Below are positions 1 through 9,510 of a stretch of 64,000 nucleotides of DNA, piece by piece (position 1 is the first letter of the stretch; every line of letters begins with the position of its first letter). Source of the stretch: Thauera sp. K11 (GTDB lineage: Bacteria > Pseudomonadota > Gammaproteobacteria > Burkholderiales > Rhodocyclaceae). The stretch spans positions 372,001 through 436,000 of the forward strand of contig NZ_CP023439.1 of assembly GCF_002354895.1 (NCBI RefSeq). The letters run 5' to 3'. The notes beneath the pieces are model-generated. The model ran no database searches and was not told where the DNA came from. It saw only the letters and a program-made list of their open reading frames with translations. The position numbers and the translations under genes are program-made.

Positions 1-2
1 CG

Positions 3-1121
3 CAGGCCAGGCCCGAGCCGATTCCGCGCACCGATCCGGCGGCGCGGCCGGCGCCGATCCCCGCCCGCGACGCCGCGGCCGCGCAGTTGCGCAGCGGCGA
101 CATCAAGCCCGCCGGCGCGGAGCCGCCGCAGGCCGCCATCGCGCCGCCCCTGCCCAGGCTCGACCTGGCGCCGCCGCCCGAGCGCGCGCCGGACACGAAG
201 GCGGACGTCGCGGGCACGGCCAGGCCGGAACCGAAACCGCCGGTGGCCGCGGCCGGCCGGCCGGCCGGCGAGCCGAAGCCGGTGCCGCCCGCCGCGGCCA
301 GGCCCCGCCCGGCGGCCGCGCCGGTGCGCGAACGGCATGCGCTCGACGAGGCCGCCTTCGCCGCGCTGTCGCTGCACCGTACCGCGGCCGCCGCATCCAG
401 GCCGGTGCCCGTCCGGGCGCAGGACGGCACGCGTGCTGCGGGCGCGGCGCAATGGAGCTACCAGGGCGAGACCGGGCCGGACCAATGGGGCCGCCTGCGC
501 CCCGAGTGGCAGGTGTGCACGCTGGGAACGCGGCAGTCGCCGATCGATCTGCGGGACGGCGTGGGCGTCGAACTCGAGCCGGTGAAGTTCGACTATCGTC
601 CGTCGCGCTTTCGCGTCACCGACACCGGCACCATGCTCCGGGTCGATCTGGACGAGACGATGAGCATGGAGGTGCGCGGCCGGCGCTACCTGCTGGAATA
701 CCTGACCCTGCACCGTCCCGCCCAGGACCGCGGCGCCGCGCCGGCGCAGGACATGGTGGCGCATCTGCGGCACCGCGACGCCGACGGCAATCCCGCCATG
801 CTGGCGGTGCCGCTGGCGGCGGGCGAACAGGGCAATGCCGTGCTGCAGATGCTGTTGAACAACCTGCCGCTCGACAAGGGGCGCAGCCATGCACCGGCCG
901 CGCCGATCGATCTTTCCGCGCTGCTGCCGGCCAGCCCGGCGCACTATCTGTACAGCGGCTCGCTGCCGGAGCCGCCCTGCACCGAAGGCGTGCTGTGGGT
1001 GGTGATGAAGCAGCCGGCGCCGATGTCCGCCGATCAGCTCGCGGCCTTCGCCCGCCTGTATCCGCCCAACAGCCGCCCTTTCCAGCCGTCCAACGGCCGG
1101 CTCGTGCTCGAATCCCGCTGA
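3..1121 (+). CDS. Alpha-carbonic-anhydrase-like protein, 5' partial, probably non-catalytic
   Basis: The reading frame is open to the left edge, so the true start lies outside the window; a TTG at 87 is only the first in-window start candidate. The first ~120 visible residues are Pro/Ala/Arg-rich low complexity, followed by an alpha-type carbonic anhydrase fold (WSYQGETGPDQW, RQSPIDL, GSLPEPPCTEGV, LYPPNSRP). In active family members the zinc is held by His-x-His plus a third His. Here the first His is Thr (codon 705-707, in YLTLHRP), the second His remains (711-713), and the third is probably the His of MVAHLRH. The catalytic Thr of the usual SLTTPP motif is Pro (966-968). I infer a carbonic-anhydrase-related binding or envelope protein rather than an enzyme. 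Family assignment is firm; role unknown. Confidence 0.85.
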   Translation, partial: QARPEPIPRTDPAARPAPIPARDAAAAQLRSGDIKPAGAEPPQAAIAPPLPRLDLAPPPERAPDTKADVAGTARPEPKPPVAAAGRPAGEPKPVPPAAARPRPAAAPVRERHALDEAAFAALSLHRTAAAASRPVPVRAQDGTRAAGAAQWSYQGETGPDQWGRLRPEWQVCTLGTRQSPIDLRDGVGVELEPVKFDYRPSRFRVTDTGTMLRVDLDETMSMEVRGRRYLLEYLTLHRPAQDRGAAPAQDMVAHLRHRDADGNPAMLAVPLAAGEQGNAVLQMLLNNLPLDKGRSHAPAAPIDLSALLPASPAHYLYSGSLPEPPCTEGVLWVVMKQPAPMSADQLAAFARLYPPNSRPFQPSNGRLVLESR

Positions 1122-1238
1122 AGGAACATTCCGTCCGCGTGCCCGCCGGCGCCGCGGGCGGGTAAACTCACCCCGTCGCCGCCGAAGCGGCGCAGGGGCG
1201 ACCGGCGTCGCCCCGGTTTCCGATACCGGAGTGGGTGG

Positions 1239-2336
1239 ATGAACATGCGTGGATGGATCATCGTGGTTGCCGCGGGCGCCGCGTTCGGCGGTTGCTCGCG
1301 TCCGCCGGAGGAGGCCGCGCCGCCGCTGGCGGTGCTGGTGCGCAGCATGGACAAGGCGCAGGTCGCGGCGGGTGTGCAGGTCTACACCGGCGAGGTGCGC
1401 GCCCGCATCGAGACGGATCTGGGCTTTCGCATCGGCGGCAAGATCCTGCAGCGCCGGGCAGACGTCGGCGCGCGGGTCAGGGCCGGCGAGGTCCTCGCCC
1501 TGCTGGACCCGCAGGATGCCCGCCTTGCCGCGGGTGCCGCCGCCGCTGCCGAGGCGGCCGCGGCGGCCGACCTCGCGCTGGCCGAGGCCGAGTTCAAGCG
1601 CGCGAGCGAACTTCGCACGCGCAACTTCATCAGCGATTCGGCGCTGGATACGCGCCGCACCGCACTGCAGGCGGCCCAGGCGAGGCTGCGCCAGGCGCGC
1701 GCGCAGGCCGCGACCGCGCTCAACCAGGCGGACTACACCCGCCTGCTGGCCGATGCCGACGGCGTGGTGACGAGCGTGCTCGCCGAGCCCGGCCAGGTCG
1801 TGGCGGCCGGGCAGCCGGTGGTGCGCGTGGCGCAGCCGGGCGAGCGCGAGGTGCTGATCCACGTGCCCGAGAACCGCGTGCGCGGCTTCGCACCCGGCGG
1901 CGCGGCCACCGTGCGGCCGTGGATGGCGGCCGACCGTTCCTATGCCGCGCGCGTGCGCGAGGTCGCGCCGGCGGCCGACAGCGCGACGCGGACCTATGCC
2001 TTGCGCGTCAGCGTGCCGGGCGCCGACGACGCGCTTCCGCTCGGAGCGACCGCCGGCGTGAGCTTCGAAGCCGCGGATCAGGAAGGGGTGCTGCTGCCGC
2101 TGCCGGCGGTGACGCGGGTCGGCGACCGCGCGCAGGCATGGGTGGTCGACGCCGGCGACAAGGCGCGCATGGTGGCGGTGGAGGTCGGCGGCTGGCGCGA
2201 GGACGGCGTGCTCGTGCGCGGCGGCCTGCCGGCAGATGCGCGGGTGGTGGTGGCCGGCGTGCATCGGCTCGTGGAGGGCGCGCCGGTGCGGCCGGTGGAA
2301 GAGGGCGCGCCGGTGGCGCTGGACGTCGAGCGATGA
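1239..2336 (+). CDS. RND efflux periplasmic adaptor lipoprotein (membrane fusion protein)
   Basis: A 365-residue protein of the AcrA/MexA family. The N-terminus is a short hydrophobic signal ending in a lipobox (FGGC, Cys about residue 19), so the mature protein should be lipid-anchored in the inner membrane facing the periplasm. A biotinyl-lipoyl-like half (GFRIGGKILQRRADVGARV), an alpha-helical hairpin rich in Ala/Glu/Arg, and a second lipoyl half (ADGVVTSVLAEPGQVV) follow in the usual order, then beta-barrel and membrane-proximal domains. It links the inner-membrane pump encoded immediately downstream, with which it shares an ATGA overlap (2333-2336), to an outer-membrane channel, possibly the TolC-family protein at 6629. 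The ATG at 1239 has a GT/GG-rich ribosome site just upstream. Substrate cannot be told. Confidence 0.93.
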   Translation: MNMRGWIIVVAAGAAFGGCSRPPEEAAPPLAVLVRSMDKAQVAAGVQVYTGEVRARIETDLGFRIGGKILQRRADVGARVRAGEVLALLDPQDARLAAGAAAAAEAAAAADLALAEAEFKRASELRTRNFISDSALDTRRTALQAAQARLRQARAQAATALNQADYTRLLADADGVVTSVLAEPGQVVAAGQPVVRVAQPGEREVLIHVPENRVRGFAPGGAATVRPWMAADRSYAARVREVAPAADSATRTYALRVSVPGADDALPLGATAGVSFEAADQEGVLLPLPAVTRVGDRAQAWVVDAGDKARMVAVEVGGWREDGVLVRGGLPADARVVVAGVHRLVEGAPVRPVEEGAPVALDVER

Positions 2337-5300
2337 GCGCCGACCAGCAGCCGGGCGGCGGCGGGTTCAACCTGTCCGAATGGGGGCTCGCGCACCGCTC
2401 GCTGGTGCTCTACCTGATGCTCGTGTCCACGCTGATCGGGCTCGTCGCGTACACCCATCTCGGCCAGTCGGAGGACCCGCCCTTCACCTTCAAGATCATG
2501 GTGGTGCGCGCCGAGTGGCCGGGCGCGTCGGCGCGCGAGATCGAACTGCAGGTGACCGACAAGATCGAGAAGAAGCTGCAGGAGATCCCCCAGATCGACG
2601 TGGTGCGCAGCTTCTCGCGGCCGGGTGAATCCATGGTCTTCGTGGTCACCCGCGACTCGACGCCGTCCAAAGAGATGCCCGAGGTGTGGTACCAGGCGCG
2701 CAAGAAGATCGGCGACATCACCTACACGCTGCCCGCCGGCGTGCGCGGTCCCTTCTTCAACGACGAATTCGGCGACACCTACGGCAATATCTTCGCGCTC
2801 GTCGGCGAAGGCGTGTCGCATGCCGAACTCAAGCGCCATGCCGAGGCGATCCGCAGCGAACTGCTGCGGGTGAAGGACGTCGCCAAGGTCAGCTTCTTCG
2901 GCGAGCAGGCGCAGCGGGTGTACATCGAGCTGTCGAACGCCAAGCTTGCCACCTTCGGCCTGCAGCTCACCGACATCGTCGCCGCGCTGTCGGCGCAGAA
3001 CGCCGAGACCGGAGCGGGCTTCTTCGAGACCTCGGCCGAGCGCATCTGGCTGCGTCCGAGCGGCCAGTTCGAGGACCTGGACGCGATCCGCGACACGGTC
3101 GTCCGCGCGCGCGGACGCGAGTTCCGCCTCGGCGACGTCGCGCAGGTGCGCCGCGGCTACGCCGACCCGCCGGCCGAGCGCATGCGCTTCATGGGCGAGG
3201 ATGCCTTCGGCATCGGCGTGTCGATGCGCGCCGGCGGCGACATCGTGGCGCTGGGCGGCAACCTCGATGCGGCGGTGGCGAAGATCGAAAGCCAGTTGCC
3301 GGCGGGCATCCGCTTCGAGCGCGTCGCCGACCAGCCGCATGCGGTTAGCCGTTCGGTGTCGGAGTTCGTGCGCGTGCTGGCCGAGGCGGTGATCATCGTC
3401 ATGGCGGTCAGCCTGATGTCGCTGGGGTTCCGCACCGGCGTGGTGGTGCTGATCGTGATCCCGGTGGTGCTGGCGATCACCTTCCTGTTCATGCATCTGT
3501 TCGGCATCGGCCTGCACAAGATCTCGCTCGGTGCGCTGATCCTGGCGCTGGGCCTGCTCGTGGACGACGCCATCATCGCCGTCGAGATGATGGCGACGAA
3601 GATGGAAGAGAGCTGGAGCCGCGTGCGTGCGGCGAGCCATGCCTGGACGTCGACCGCGATGCCGATGCTCTCCGGCACGCTGGTCACCGCGGCGGGCTTC
3701 CTGCCCATCGCCACCGCCGCCTCGTCCACCGGCGAATACACCCGCTCGATCTTCCAGGTGACGGTGATCGCGCTGCTGGTGTCCTGGGTGGCGGCGGTGC
3801 TGTTCGTGCCCTACCTGGGCTACTACCTGCTGCCCGACTTCCGCGCCAACGCCGGCAAGCCGTCCCTGCTGGCGCGGCTGGTCGGGCGCGTCTTCCCCGG
3901 ACTCGGCCGGCGCATGGCCGAGCGTGCCGTGCATGCGCAGGACCCGCACGACGAATACGCGATCTACCACACGCGGTTCTATACCCGGTTCCGCACGCTG
4001 GTGAACTGGTGCGTGCTCCACCGCTGGATCGTCGTCGGGCTGACGCTGGCGGCCTTTGTCGCATCGCTCGCGGTGTTCGGGCGCTTCGTGCCGCAGCAGT
4101 TCTTTCCGGATTCCACCCGGCCCGAGCTGATCGTCGACCTGCGCCTTGCCGAGGGCACCTCGCACCAGGCCACCGAGGCGTCGGTGCGGCGGCTGGAACG
4201 CTTTCTCGACGGGCAGGACGGCATCGCCAACTACGTCGCCTGGCTGGGGACCGGCAGCCCGCGCTTCTACCTGCCGCTGGACCAGCAACTGGCGCAGGCC
4301 AATTTCGGGCAGTTCGTCATCCTCACCGAAGGCGTGGCCGAGCGCGAGGCGCTGCGCGCGAAGCTGATCCGCCTGTTCGCCGACGAGCCCTGGCCGCTGC
4401 TGGGCACGGTGGTGCGGCTGGAGAACGGCCCGCCGGTCGGCTTCCCGGTGCAGTACCGTGTGAGCGGGCCGGACTTCGCCGAACTGCGCCGCATCGCCCA
4501 CCGGCTGGCCGACGAACTGCGTGCCGACGCGCGGCTGTCGAACGTGCACCTGGATTGGGAAGAGCCCTCCAAGGTGGTGCGCCTGAAGATAGACCAGCAC
4601 AAGGCGCGGCTGCTCGGCGTGTCCAGCCAGGACATCGCCAACCTGCTGGCCACCTCGCTGCAGGGCGTGACGGTGACGCAGTTCCGCGAGGGGACCGAGA
4701 CGATCGCGGTGGTGCTGCGCGGCGCCGAGCCGGAGCGCGTGCATCTGGGCCTGCTGCCGGATCTCGCGCTGCCGGTAGCGGGCGGGCGCAGCGTGCCGCT
4801 GGCCCAGGTCGCCACCGCCGAATACGGCTTCGAAGAGGGCGTGATCTGGCGGCGCAACCGCCTGCCGACGGTCACCGTGCGCGCCACCCTGTACGGCGCG
4901 ACGCAGCCGGCGGAGATCGTCGGCGGGCTCGCGCCGCAGATCGACGCCATCGGCCGGGCGCTGCCGCTCGGCTACCACATCGAGGTGGGCGGCGCGGTGG
5001 AGGAAAGCGGCAAGGGCGGCAGCTCGGTGGCGGCCGGCGTGCCGCTGTTCGTGCTCGTCGTGCTGAGCGTGCTGCTGGTGCAACTGCAAAGTTTCTCGCG
5101 CACGCTGATGGTGGTGTTGACGGCGCCGCTGGGCATGATAGGCGTCACCCTGTTCCTGCTCGCGTTCAACAAGCCCTTCGGCTTCGTGGCGATGCTCGGC
5201 ACCATCGCGCTGTCGGGCATGATCATGCGCAACTCGGTGATCCTGGTGGACCAGATCGAGCAGGACCTGACGGCGGGGCGCACGCCGTGGGACGCCATCG

Positions 5301-5545
5301 TCGAATCCACCGTGCGCCGCTTCCGGCCCATCATGCTGACCGCCGCGGCGGCCATCCTGGCGATGATTCCGCTGTCGCGCAGCGCCTTCTTCGGGCCGAT
5401 GGCGGTGGCGATCATGGGCGGGCTGACGGTGGCCACCGTGCTGACCATGCTCTTCCTGCCCGCGCTCTACGCCGCGTGGTACCGCGTGAAGCCGCCCGGC
5501 GCCGTGCCCGGCGAGGATCGCAGTGCAGCAACTGAGCTAGAATGA
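2333..5545 (+). CDS. RND-family efflux pump permease (AcrB-like)
   Basis: A 1070-residue inner-membrane proton-driven exporter, the normal length for the HAE1/AcrB group. The start is the ATG overlapping the adaptor stop (ATGA); the open frame continues upstream but is shadow there. An N-terminal membrane helix follows a short cytoplasmic tail (HRSLVLYLMLVSTLIGLVAY), then the first porter domain, transmembrane block 2-6, second porter domain and transmembrane block 8-12 in two-fold repeat. The paired acidic residues of the proton relay are visible in transmembrane helix 4 (LGLLVDDAIIAVEMM). It forms a tripartite pump with the adaptor at 1239 and an outer-membrane factor. No local regulator gene is present, so control is not visible here. 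Confidence 0.95.
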   Translation: MSADQQPGGGGFNLSEWGLAHRSLVLYLMLVSTLIGLVAYTHLGQSEDPPFTFKIMVVRAEWPGASAREIELQVTDKIEKKLQEIPQIDVVRSFSRPGESMVFVVTRDSTPSKEMPEVWYQARKKIGDITYTLPAGVRGPFFNDEFGDTYGNIFALVGEGVSHAELKRHAEAIRSELLRVKDVAKVSFFGEQAQRVYIELSNAKLATFGLQLTDIVAALSAQNAETGAGFFETSAERIWLRPSGQFEDLDAIRDTVVRARGREFRLGDVAQVRRGYADPPAERMRFMGEDAFGIGVSMRAGGDIVALGGNLDAAVAKIESQLPAGIRFERVADQPHAVSRSVSEFVRVLAEAVIIVMAVSLMSLGFRTGVVVLIVIPVVLAITFLFMHLFGIGLHKISLGALILALGLLVDDAIIAVEMMATKMEESWSRVRAASHAWTSTAMPMLSGTLVTAAGFLPIATAASSTGEYTRSIFQVTVIALLVSWVAAVLFVPYLGYYLLPDFRANAGKPSLLARLVGRVFPGLGRRMAERAVHAQDPHDEYAIYHTRFYTRFRTLVNWCVLHRWIVVGLTLAAFVASLAVFGRFVPQQFFPDSTRPELIVDLRLAEGTSHQATEASVRRLERFLDGQDGIANYVAWLGTGSPRFYLPLDQQLAQANFGQFVILTEGVAEREALRAKLIRLFADEPWPLLGTVVRLENGPPVGFPVQYRVSGPDFAELRRIAHRLADELRADARLSNVHLDWEEPSKVVRLKIDQHKARLLGVSSQDIANLLATSLQGVTVTQFREGTETIAVVLRGAEPERVHLGLLPDLALPVAGGRSVPLAQVATAEYGFEEGVIWRRNRLPTVTVRATLYGATQPAEIVGGLAPQIDAIGRALPLGYHIEVGGAVEESGKGGSSVAAGVPLFVLVVLSVLLVQLQSFSRTLMVVLTAPLGMIGVTLFLLAFNKPFGFVAMLGTIALSGMIMRNSVILVDQIEQDLTAGRTPWDAIVESTVRRFRPIMLTAAAAILAMIPLSRSAFFGPMAVAIMGGLTVATVLTMLFLPALYAAWYRVKPPGAVPGEDRSAATELE

Positions 5546-5612
5546 CGCGGTTTTGCCGATGGACGACGCTTTGAAAATAAGCGTGTGCTAATATTTCGCC
5601 AGGGAGTGCCCG

Positions 5613-6266
5613 ATGAACTTCGAAAAAGCGCGTTTCAACATGGTCGAGCAGCAGATCCGCACCTGGGAGGTGCTGGACCCGGACGTGCTCGACCTCCTGA
5701 TGACGGTGAAGCGCGAGGAGTTCGTGCCCGAGCATGCGCGTGCCCTGGCCTTTGCCGACGTCGAGATCCCCATCGGCTGTGGCCAGGTGATGCTCAAGCC
5801 GGTGATCGAGGGCAAGGTCCTGCAGGCGCTGCAGCTCAACCGCGCCGATTCGGTGCTCGAGATCGGCACCGGCTCGGGCTTCTTCGCCGCGCTGCTGGCG
5901 GCGCGGACCGAGTGGGTGCGCTCGATCGAGATCGAGCCCGAACTGGTCCGCCTGGCCAGCGCCAACCTGTCGCGCAACAAGGTGGACAACGTGATCGTCG
6001 AGGAAGGCGACGGCGTCCAGGGCTGGGCCAGCCGCGCGCCCTACGACGTGATCGTCGTCTCCGGCGGCCTGCCGTTCCTGCCGCAGGCGCTGCTCGAACA
6101 GCTCAAGGTCGGCGGCCGCCTGTTCGCCTTCGTCGGCGAGGCGCCGGTCATGAAGGCGCGCCTGGTCACCTGCGAGGCCGAAGGGCGCTTCCGCACCGAA
6201 GACATCTTCGAGACCGTCGTGCCCATGCTCAAGCACGCACCGCGGCGCGAGACTTTCCGCTTCTGA
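5613..6266 (+). CDS. pcm: Protein-L-isoaspartate O-methyltransferase family protein
   Basis: A 217-residue SAM-dependent methyltransferase of the PCMT family, which repairs isoaspartyl residues in damaged proteins. The SAM-binding motif I is clear (SVLEIGTGSGFFAALLA, residues ~80-96), with acidic motif II (IEIEPE). The substrate-site segment reads GCGQVMLKP where classical Pcm enzymes have a GQTIS-type sequence, so the exact substrate may differ; related betaproteobacterial proteins encoded before tolC show the same variation. An AGGGAG ribosome site lies about 7 nt before the ATG. It is followed 6 nt later by the rhodanese gene and then by tolC, so the three are likely co-transcribed. Confidence 0.88.
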   Translation: MNFEKARFNMVEQQIRTWEVLDPDVLDLLMTVKREEFVPEHARALAFADVEIPIGCGQVMLKPVIEGKVLQALQLNRADSVLEIGTGSGFFAALLAARTEWVRSIEIEPELVRLASANLSRNKVDNVIVEEGDGVQGWASRAPYDVIVVSGGLPFLPQALLEQLKVGGRLFAFVGEAPVMKARLVTCEAEGRFRTEDIFETVVPMLKHAPRRETFRF

Positions 6267-6272
6267 GGACCC

Positions 6273-6596
6273 ATGCAGCAGATCAGCCCCGCCCAGCTCG
6301 CCGCCCGGCTCGCCGACGACCGGCAGCCCGCGCCGCTGCTGCTCGACGTGCGCGAGCCGTGGGAGTTCGACATCTGCCACATCGAGGGCTCGGTGCCGAT
6401 GCCGATGGCCTCGGTGCCCGCGCGCCTGGGCGAACTCGATCCCGAGCGTGAAACCGTTGTGATCTGCCACCACGGCGGGCGCAGCGCGCAGGTGTGCATG
6501 TTCCTGGCGCGGCAGGGCCACGCCAGGGTGATCAACCTTGCCGGCGGCGTCGCCGGCTGGGCTGCGCAGGTCGATCCGCGCATGCCCCAGTACTGA
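6273..6596 (+). CDS. Rhodanese-like single-domain protein
   Basis: A 107-residue cytoplasmic rhodanese domain with no signal peptide. The active-site loop has the catalytic cysteine and phosphate-cradle-like residues (VVICHHGGRSAQV), so sulfur transfer is possible; the CH motifs LLLDVREPWEF and the closing GGVAGW are standard. Single-domain rhodaneses of this type usually act as sulfur carriers. It sits 6 nt after pcm and 32 nt before the tolC-family gene, an arrangement I associate with Rhodocyclaceae. The physiological sulfur donor and acceptor cannot be told from sequence. Confidence 0.9.
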   Translation: MQQISPAQLAARLADDRQPAPLLLDVREPWEFDICHIEGSVPMPMASVPARLGELDPERETVVICHHGGRSAQVCMFLARQGHARVINLAGGVAGWAAQVDPRMPQY

Positions 6597-6628
6597 GTTC
6601 CCGAAGCGGGTCTTGCGGAGAGCATGCA

Positions 6629-7930
6629 ATGAAGCGAGTGATGGCGATCTGCCTGGCAGGGCTGTTTTCCTCAGGGGCACCGGCCGCCGACCTGATGCAG
6701 ATCTATCGCGACGCGCTCGCCAATGACGCCAGGTTCGCCGCCGCGCGCGCGCAGCGCGAAGCGGGGCAGGAAAAGGTCGTGCAGGGGCTGTCGGGCCTGC
6801 TGCCGCAGATCGGTGCCGCCGCCAGCACCACCTGGAACCAAGCCGAGACGCGCACCGGCCAGGGCCGCATCGACCGCGACTACAACAGTAACGGCTATTC
6901 GGTGCAACTGACCCAGCCGCTGTTCCGCTGGCAGAACTGGGTGGAATACAAGCAGGGCGGATTGCAGACCGCGCTGGCCGACAGCCAGTTCGGCATCGCG
7001 CAGCAGGACCTCGTGCTGAGGGTGGCGGATGCCTACTTCAACGTGCTCAACGCGCAGGACGCGCTCGCGGCGGTCACGCAGTTGCGCGCCGCCGCCGCCG
7101 AGCAGCGCCAGCTCGCCAATGCCAGCTTCGAGGTCGGCACCGTCACCATCACCGACGTCCATGAGGCGCAGTCGCGCTACGACCTGGCGGTGGCGCAGGA
7201 GATCGCGGCGCAGAACCAGCTCGAGGTCGCGCGCCAGACGCTGGCCCAGATCATCGGCAAGCAGCCCGAGCCCCTCGCCACGCTACGCCCCGGCGTCGCG
7301 CTGCAGCGGCCGCAGCCCGACGACATCGCCGACTGGGTGAGCGCGGCCGAAGCCGGCAGCCTGAGCGTGCAGGCGCAGCAGCTCGTGCGCGAGATCGCGG
7401 CGCGCGAAGTCGAGCGCGCGCAGGCGGGCCACCTGCCCACGGTCGACATCGTCGCCACGCATGGCCTCAACAACCGGCCGGCGATCACCACCGACCGCTC
7501 CGAGTCGACCACCATCGGCCTGCAGCTCAACCTGCCGCTGTATTCCGGCGGACGCACGTCGTCGGTCAGCCGCGAGGCGGCCGCGCTGCGCATGAAGGCG
7601 GACTCCGATCTCGAGGATGCACGCCGCAGCGCCGCGCTCGCCGCCCGCCAGTCGTGGCTGGGCGTCACCAGCGGGCTGGCGCAGGTGACGGCGCTCGAGG
7701 CGGCCAGGGTGTCGTCCACCTCGGCGCTGGAAGCCAACAAGCTCGGCTACGAAGTCGGGGTGCGGATCAACATCGACGTGCTGAACGCCCAGAGCCAGCT
7801 TGCCGACACCCTGCAGCGGCTCGCCCGCGCGCGCTACGACACGCTGCTCGCGCAACTGCGCCTGAAGGCCGCCGCCGGCACGCTGGGCGAGGCGGACGTG
7901 CAGGCGATCAATGCCCTGCTGACGCAGTAA
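6629..7930 (+). CDS. tolC: TolC-family outer-membrane efflux/secretion channel
   Basis: A 433-residue outer-membrane channel. The chosen ATG gives a signal peptide with cleavage near GAPAAD; a GGAG lies 8 nt upstream, whereas longer starts would place coding sequence inside the rhodanese gene. Mature sequence begins DLMQIYRDALANDARF, typical of the TolC subgroup used by type I secretion and RND pumps. Two similar halves of about 200 residues each contain long amphipathic helices and strand pairs (NGYSVQLTQPLFRW; TIGLQLNLPLYSGGRTSS). It is a plausible outer-membrane partner for the RND pump at 1239-5545, though two genes intervene. Transcription continues to 7930; the 171 bases after it contain no clear terminator. 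Confidence 0.93.
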   Translation: MKRVMAICLAGLFSSGAPAADLMQIYRDALANDARFAAARAQREAGQEKVVQGLSGLLPQIGAAASTTWNQAETRTGQGRIDRDYNSNGYSVQLTQPLFRWQNWVEYKQGGLQTALADSQFGIAQQDLVLRVADAYFNVLNAQDALAAVTQLRAAAAEQRQLANASFEVGTVTITDVHEAQSRYDLAVAQEIAAQNQLEVARQTLAQIIGKQPEPLATLRPGVALQRPQPDDIADWVSAAEAGSLSVQAQQLVREIAAREVERAQAGHLPTVDIVATHGLNNRPAITTDRSESTTIGLQLNLPLYSGGRTSSVSREAAALRMKADSDLEDARRSAALAARQSWLGVTSGLAQVTALEAARVSSTSALEANKLGYEVGVRINIDVLNAQSQLADTLQRLARARYDTLLAQLRLKAAAGTLGEADVQAINALLTQ

Positions 7931-8101
7931 GGGAGCGGACTGCCTCCCGGCGCGGGCCGGGGACGGGCAGCGCGGCGATCCGCCGGTTCCGCCTGCGGCT
8001 GGTGAGCGCCGGCAAGCGCGAGAACCAACTCAACGCCATCCTGCGCATTCGTCGAACGGCCGTCGCAGCGACTCCGACCGCTGGACGGGTGACACGCTTG
8101 C

Positions 8102-9367
8102 TCAGCCCGCCGGCTTCAAGCGCTCTATGACCTCGATCGACCGCTGCGTGGCGCCGCGGTGCGCCTCGGCGAAGCGCAGGCCCGCGGCGGCCATCGCTGC
8201 GCGCGCGCCGGTGTCGCGCAGCAGTTCCAGCGCCTGTGCCATGCCGTCGCCGATGTCGTGCGCGCGCTGCGCGGCGCCGGCGGCGACCGCCTGTTCCGCC
8301 ACGAGCTGGAAGTTGAACGTGTGCGGGCCGGCGATGACCGGCGTGCCGACCGCGCAGGCTTCTATCAGGTTCTGCCCGCCCAGCGGTAACCAGCTACCGC
8401 CGATCAGCGCGGCGTCGGCGGCCGCGTAGTAGGCGAACATCTCGCCCATCGAATCGCCCAGCCAGACGCGGGTGTCCGCCGCCACCGGCGCCTCGTCCGA
8501 GCGCCGCTGCAGGGCCAGGCCGCGCGCGTGGACCAGCCCGGCGACCGCGTCGAAACGCTGCGGATGGCGCGGCACCAGGGCGAGCAGCACGTCGGGCGGT
8601 GCGAGGCGGGCGAAGGCATCCAGCAGCGGGCCTTCCTCGCCTTCGCGCGTGCTGGCGGCGAGCAGCACCGGGCGCGTGCCGAAGCGCTCGCGGAAGGCGC
8701 GCGCCAGTTCAGGCATGCCGGGCGGCGGCGCGATGTCGAACTTGATGTTGCCGGTGATGGTCACGCGCTCCGCGCCCAGCCCGGACAGCCGCGCGGCGTC
8801 GGCCGCCGTCTGCGCGCCGATCGCCGACAGGGCCTTCATCGTCAGGCCGGTGAGCGCCGGCAGGCGGGCGTAGCGGCGGGCGGAGCGTTCCGACAGGCGG
8901 GCGTTGGCCAGCATCACCGGGATGCGCCGCCTGCGGCAGGCCGCAAGCAGGTTCGGCCACAGTTCGGTCTCCATGATCACGCCGAACACGGGGCGGAAAT
9001 GGCGCAGGAAGCTGTGCACGAAGCAGCCGAGGTCGTATGGCAGATACACCCGCAGCACGCGGGATTCGCCGCCGAACAGCGCCTTCGACGTCTCGCGCCC
9101 GGTGGGCGTCATGTGCGTGAGCACCACCGAATGCTCCGGCCAGCGTTGCAGCAGCGCGCGCACCAGCGGTTCGGCCGCGCGCGTCTCGCCCACCGACACC
9201 GCGTGCACCCAGATCACCCGGCACGGCGCCCGCACGGTGTAGCGCCCGAGACGTTCGCCGACGTGCTTCAGGTAGCCCGGCTGGCGCCGGGCGCGCCACA
9301 CCAGGCGCAGCAGGGCGAGCGGCAGTACGAAGAGCCAGAGCAGCGAATAGGGCAGGCGGGTCAGCAT
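8102..9367 (-). CDS. waaA: 3-deoxy-D-manno-octulosonic acid (Kdo) transferase
   Basis: A 421-residue GT-B glycosyltransferase that adds Kdo from CMP-Kdo to lipid IV-A at the inner membrane, completing the LPS inner core. The N-terminal membrane anchor is visible (LLWLFVLPLALLRLVW), followed by the family landmarks IWVHAVSVGETRAAEPLV (with the active-site Glu) and VIMETELWPNL, and a C-terminal nucleotide-binding half (GGSWLPLGGQNLIEACAVGTPVI). Length is standard. It converges with the tolC gene and diverges from the epimerase gene at 9511, leaving 143 bases between starts. LPS role fits the neighbouring nucleotide-sugar epimerase. Confidence 0.96.
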   Translation of the reverse strand: MLTRLPYSLLWLFVLPLALLRLVWRARRQPGYLKHVGERLGRYTVRAPCRVIWVHAVSVGETRAAEPLVRALLQRWPEHSVVLTHMTPTGRETSKALFGGESRVLRVYLPYDLGCFVHSFLRHFRPVFGVIMETELWPNLLAACRRRRIPVMLANARLSERSARRYARLPALTGLTMKALSAIGAQTAADAARLSGLGAERVTITGNIKFDIAPPPGMPELARAFRERFGTRPVLLAASTREGEEGPLLDAFARLAPPDVLLALVPRHPQRFDAVAGLVHARGLALQRRSDEAPVAADTRVWLGDSMGEMFAYYAAADAALIGGSWLPLGGQNLIEACAVGTPVIAGPHTFNFQLVAEQAVAAGAAQRAHDIGDGMAQALELLRDTGARAAMAAAGLRFAEAHRGATQRSIEVIERLKPAG

Positions 9368-9510
9368 CGGGCGGGGTGGAGTCGGGCAAGCGGATTATAG
9401 GGGCGGCGGCCGGAGAACGTCGTTTACCGATGGCGCGGTGCCCAGCCTTGCACGAAAAGCTGCGGGTACGCATGCGATAATCGCGCAAAGCAACCAACCC
9501 CCGGACTTCC

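Noticed and set aside
2078..5089. A 1003-residue open frame on the minus strand, rich in His/Arg/Gln
   Set aside because: It is the mirror of the RND pump gene; high GC leaves the opposite strand free of stops. Composition is unlike any protein family and there is no ribosome site.
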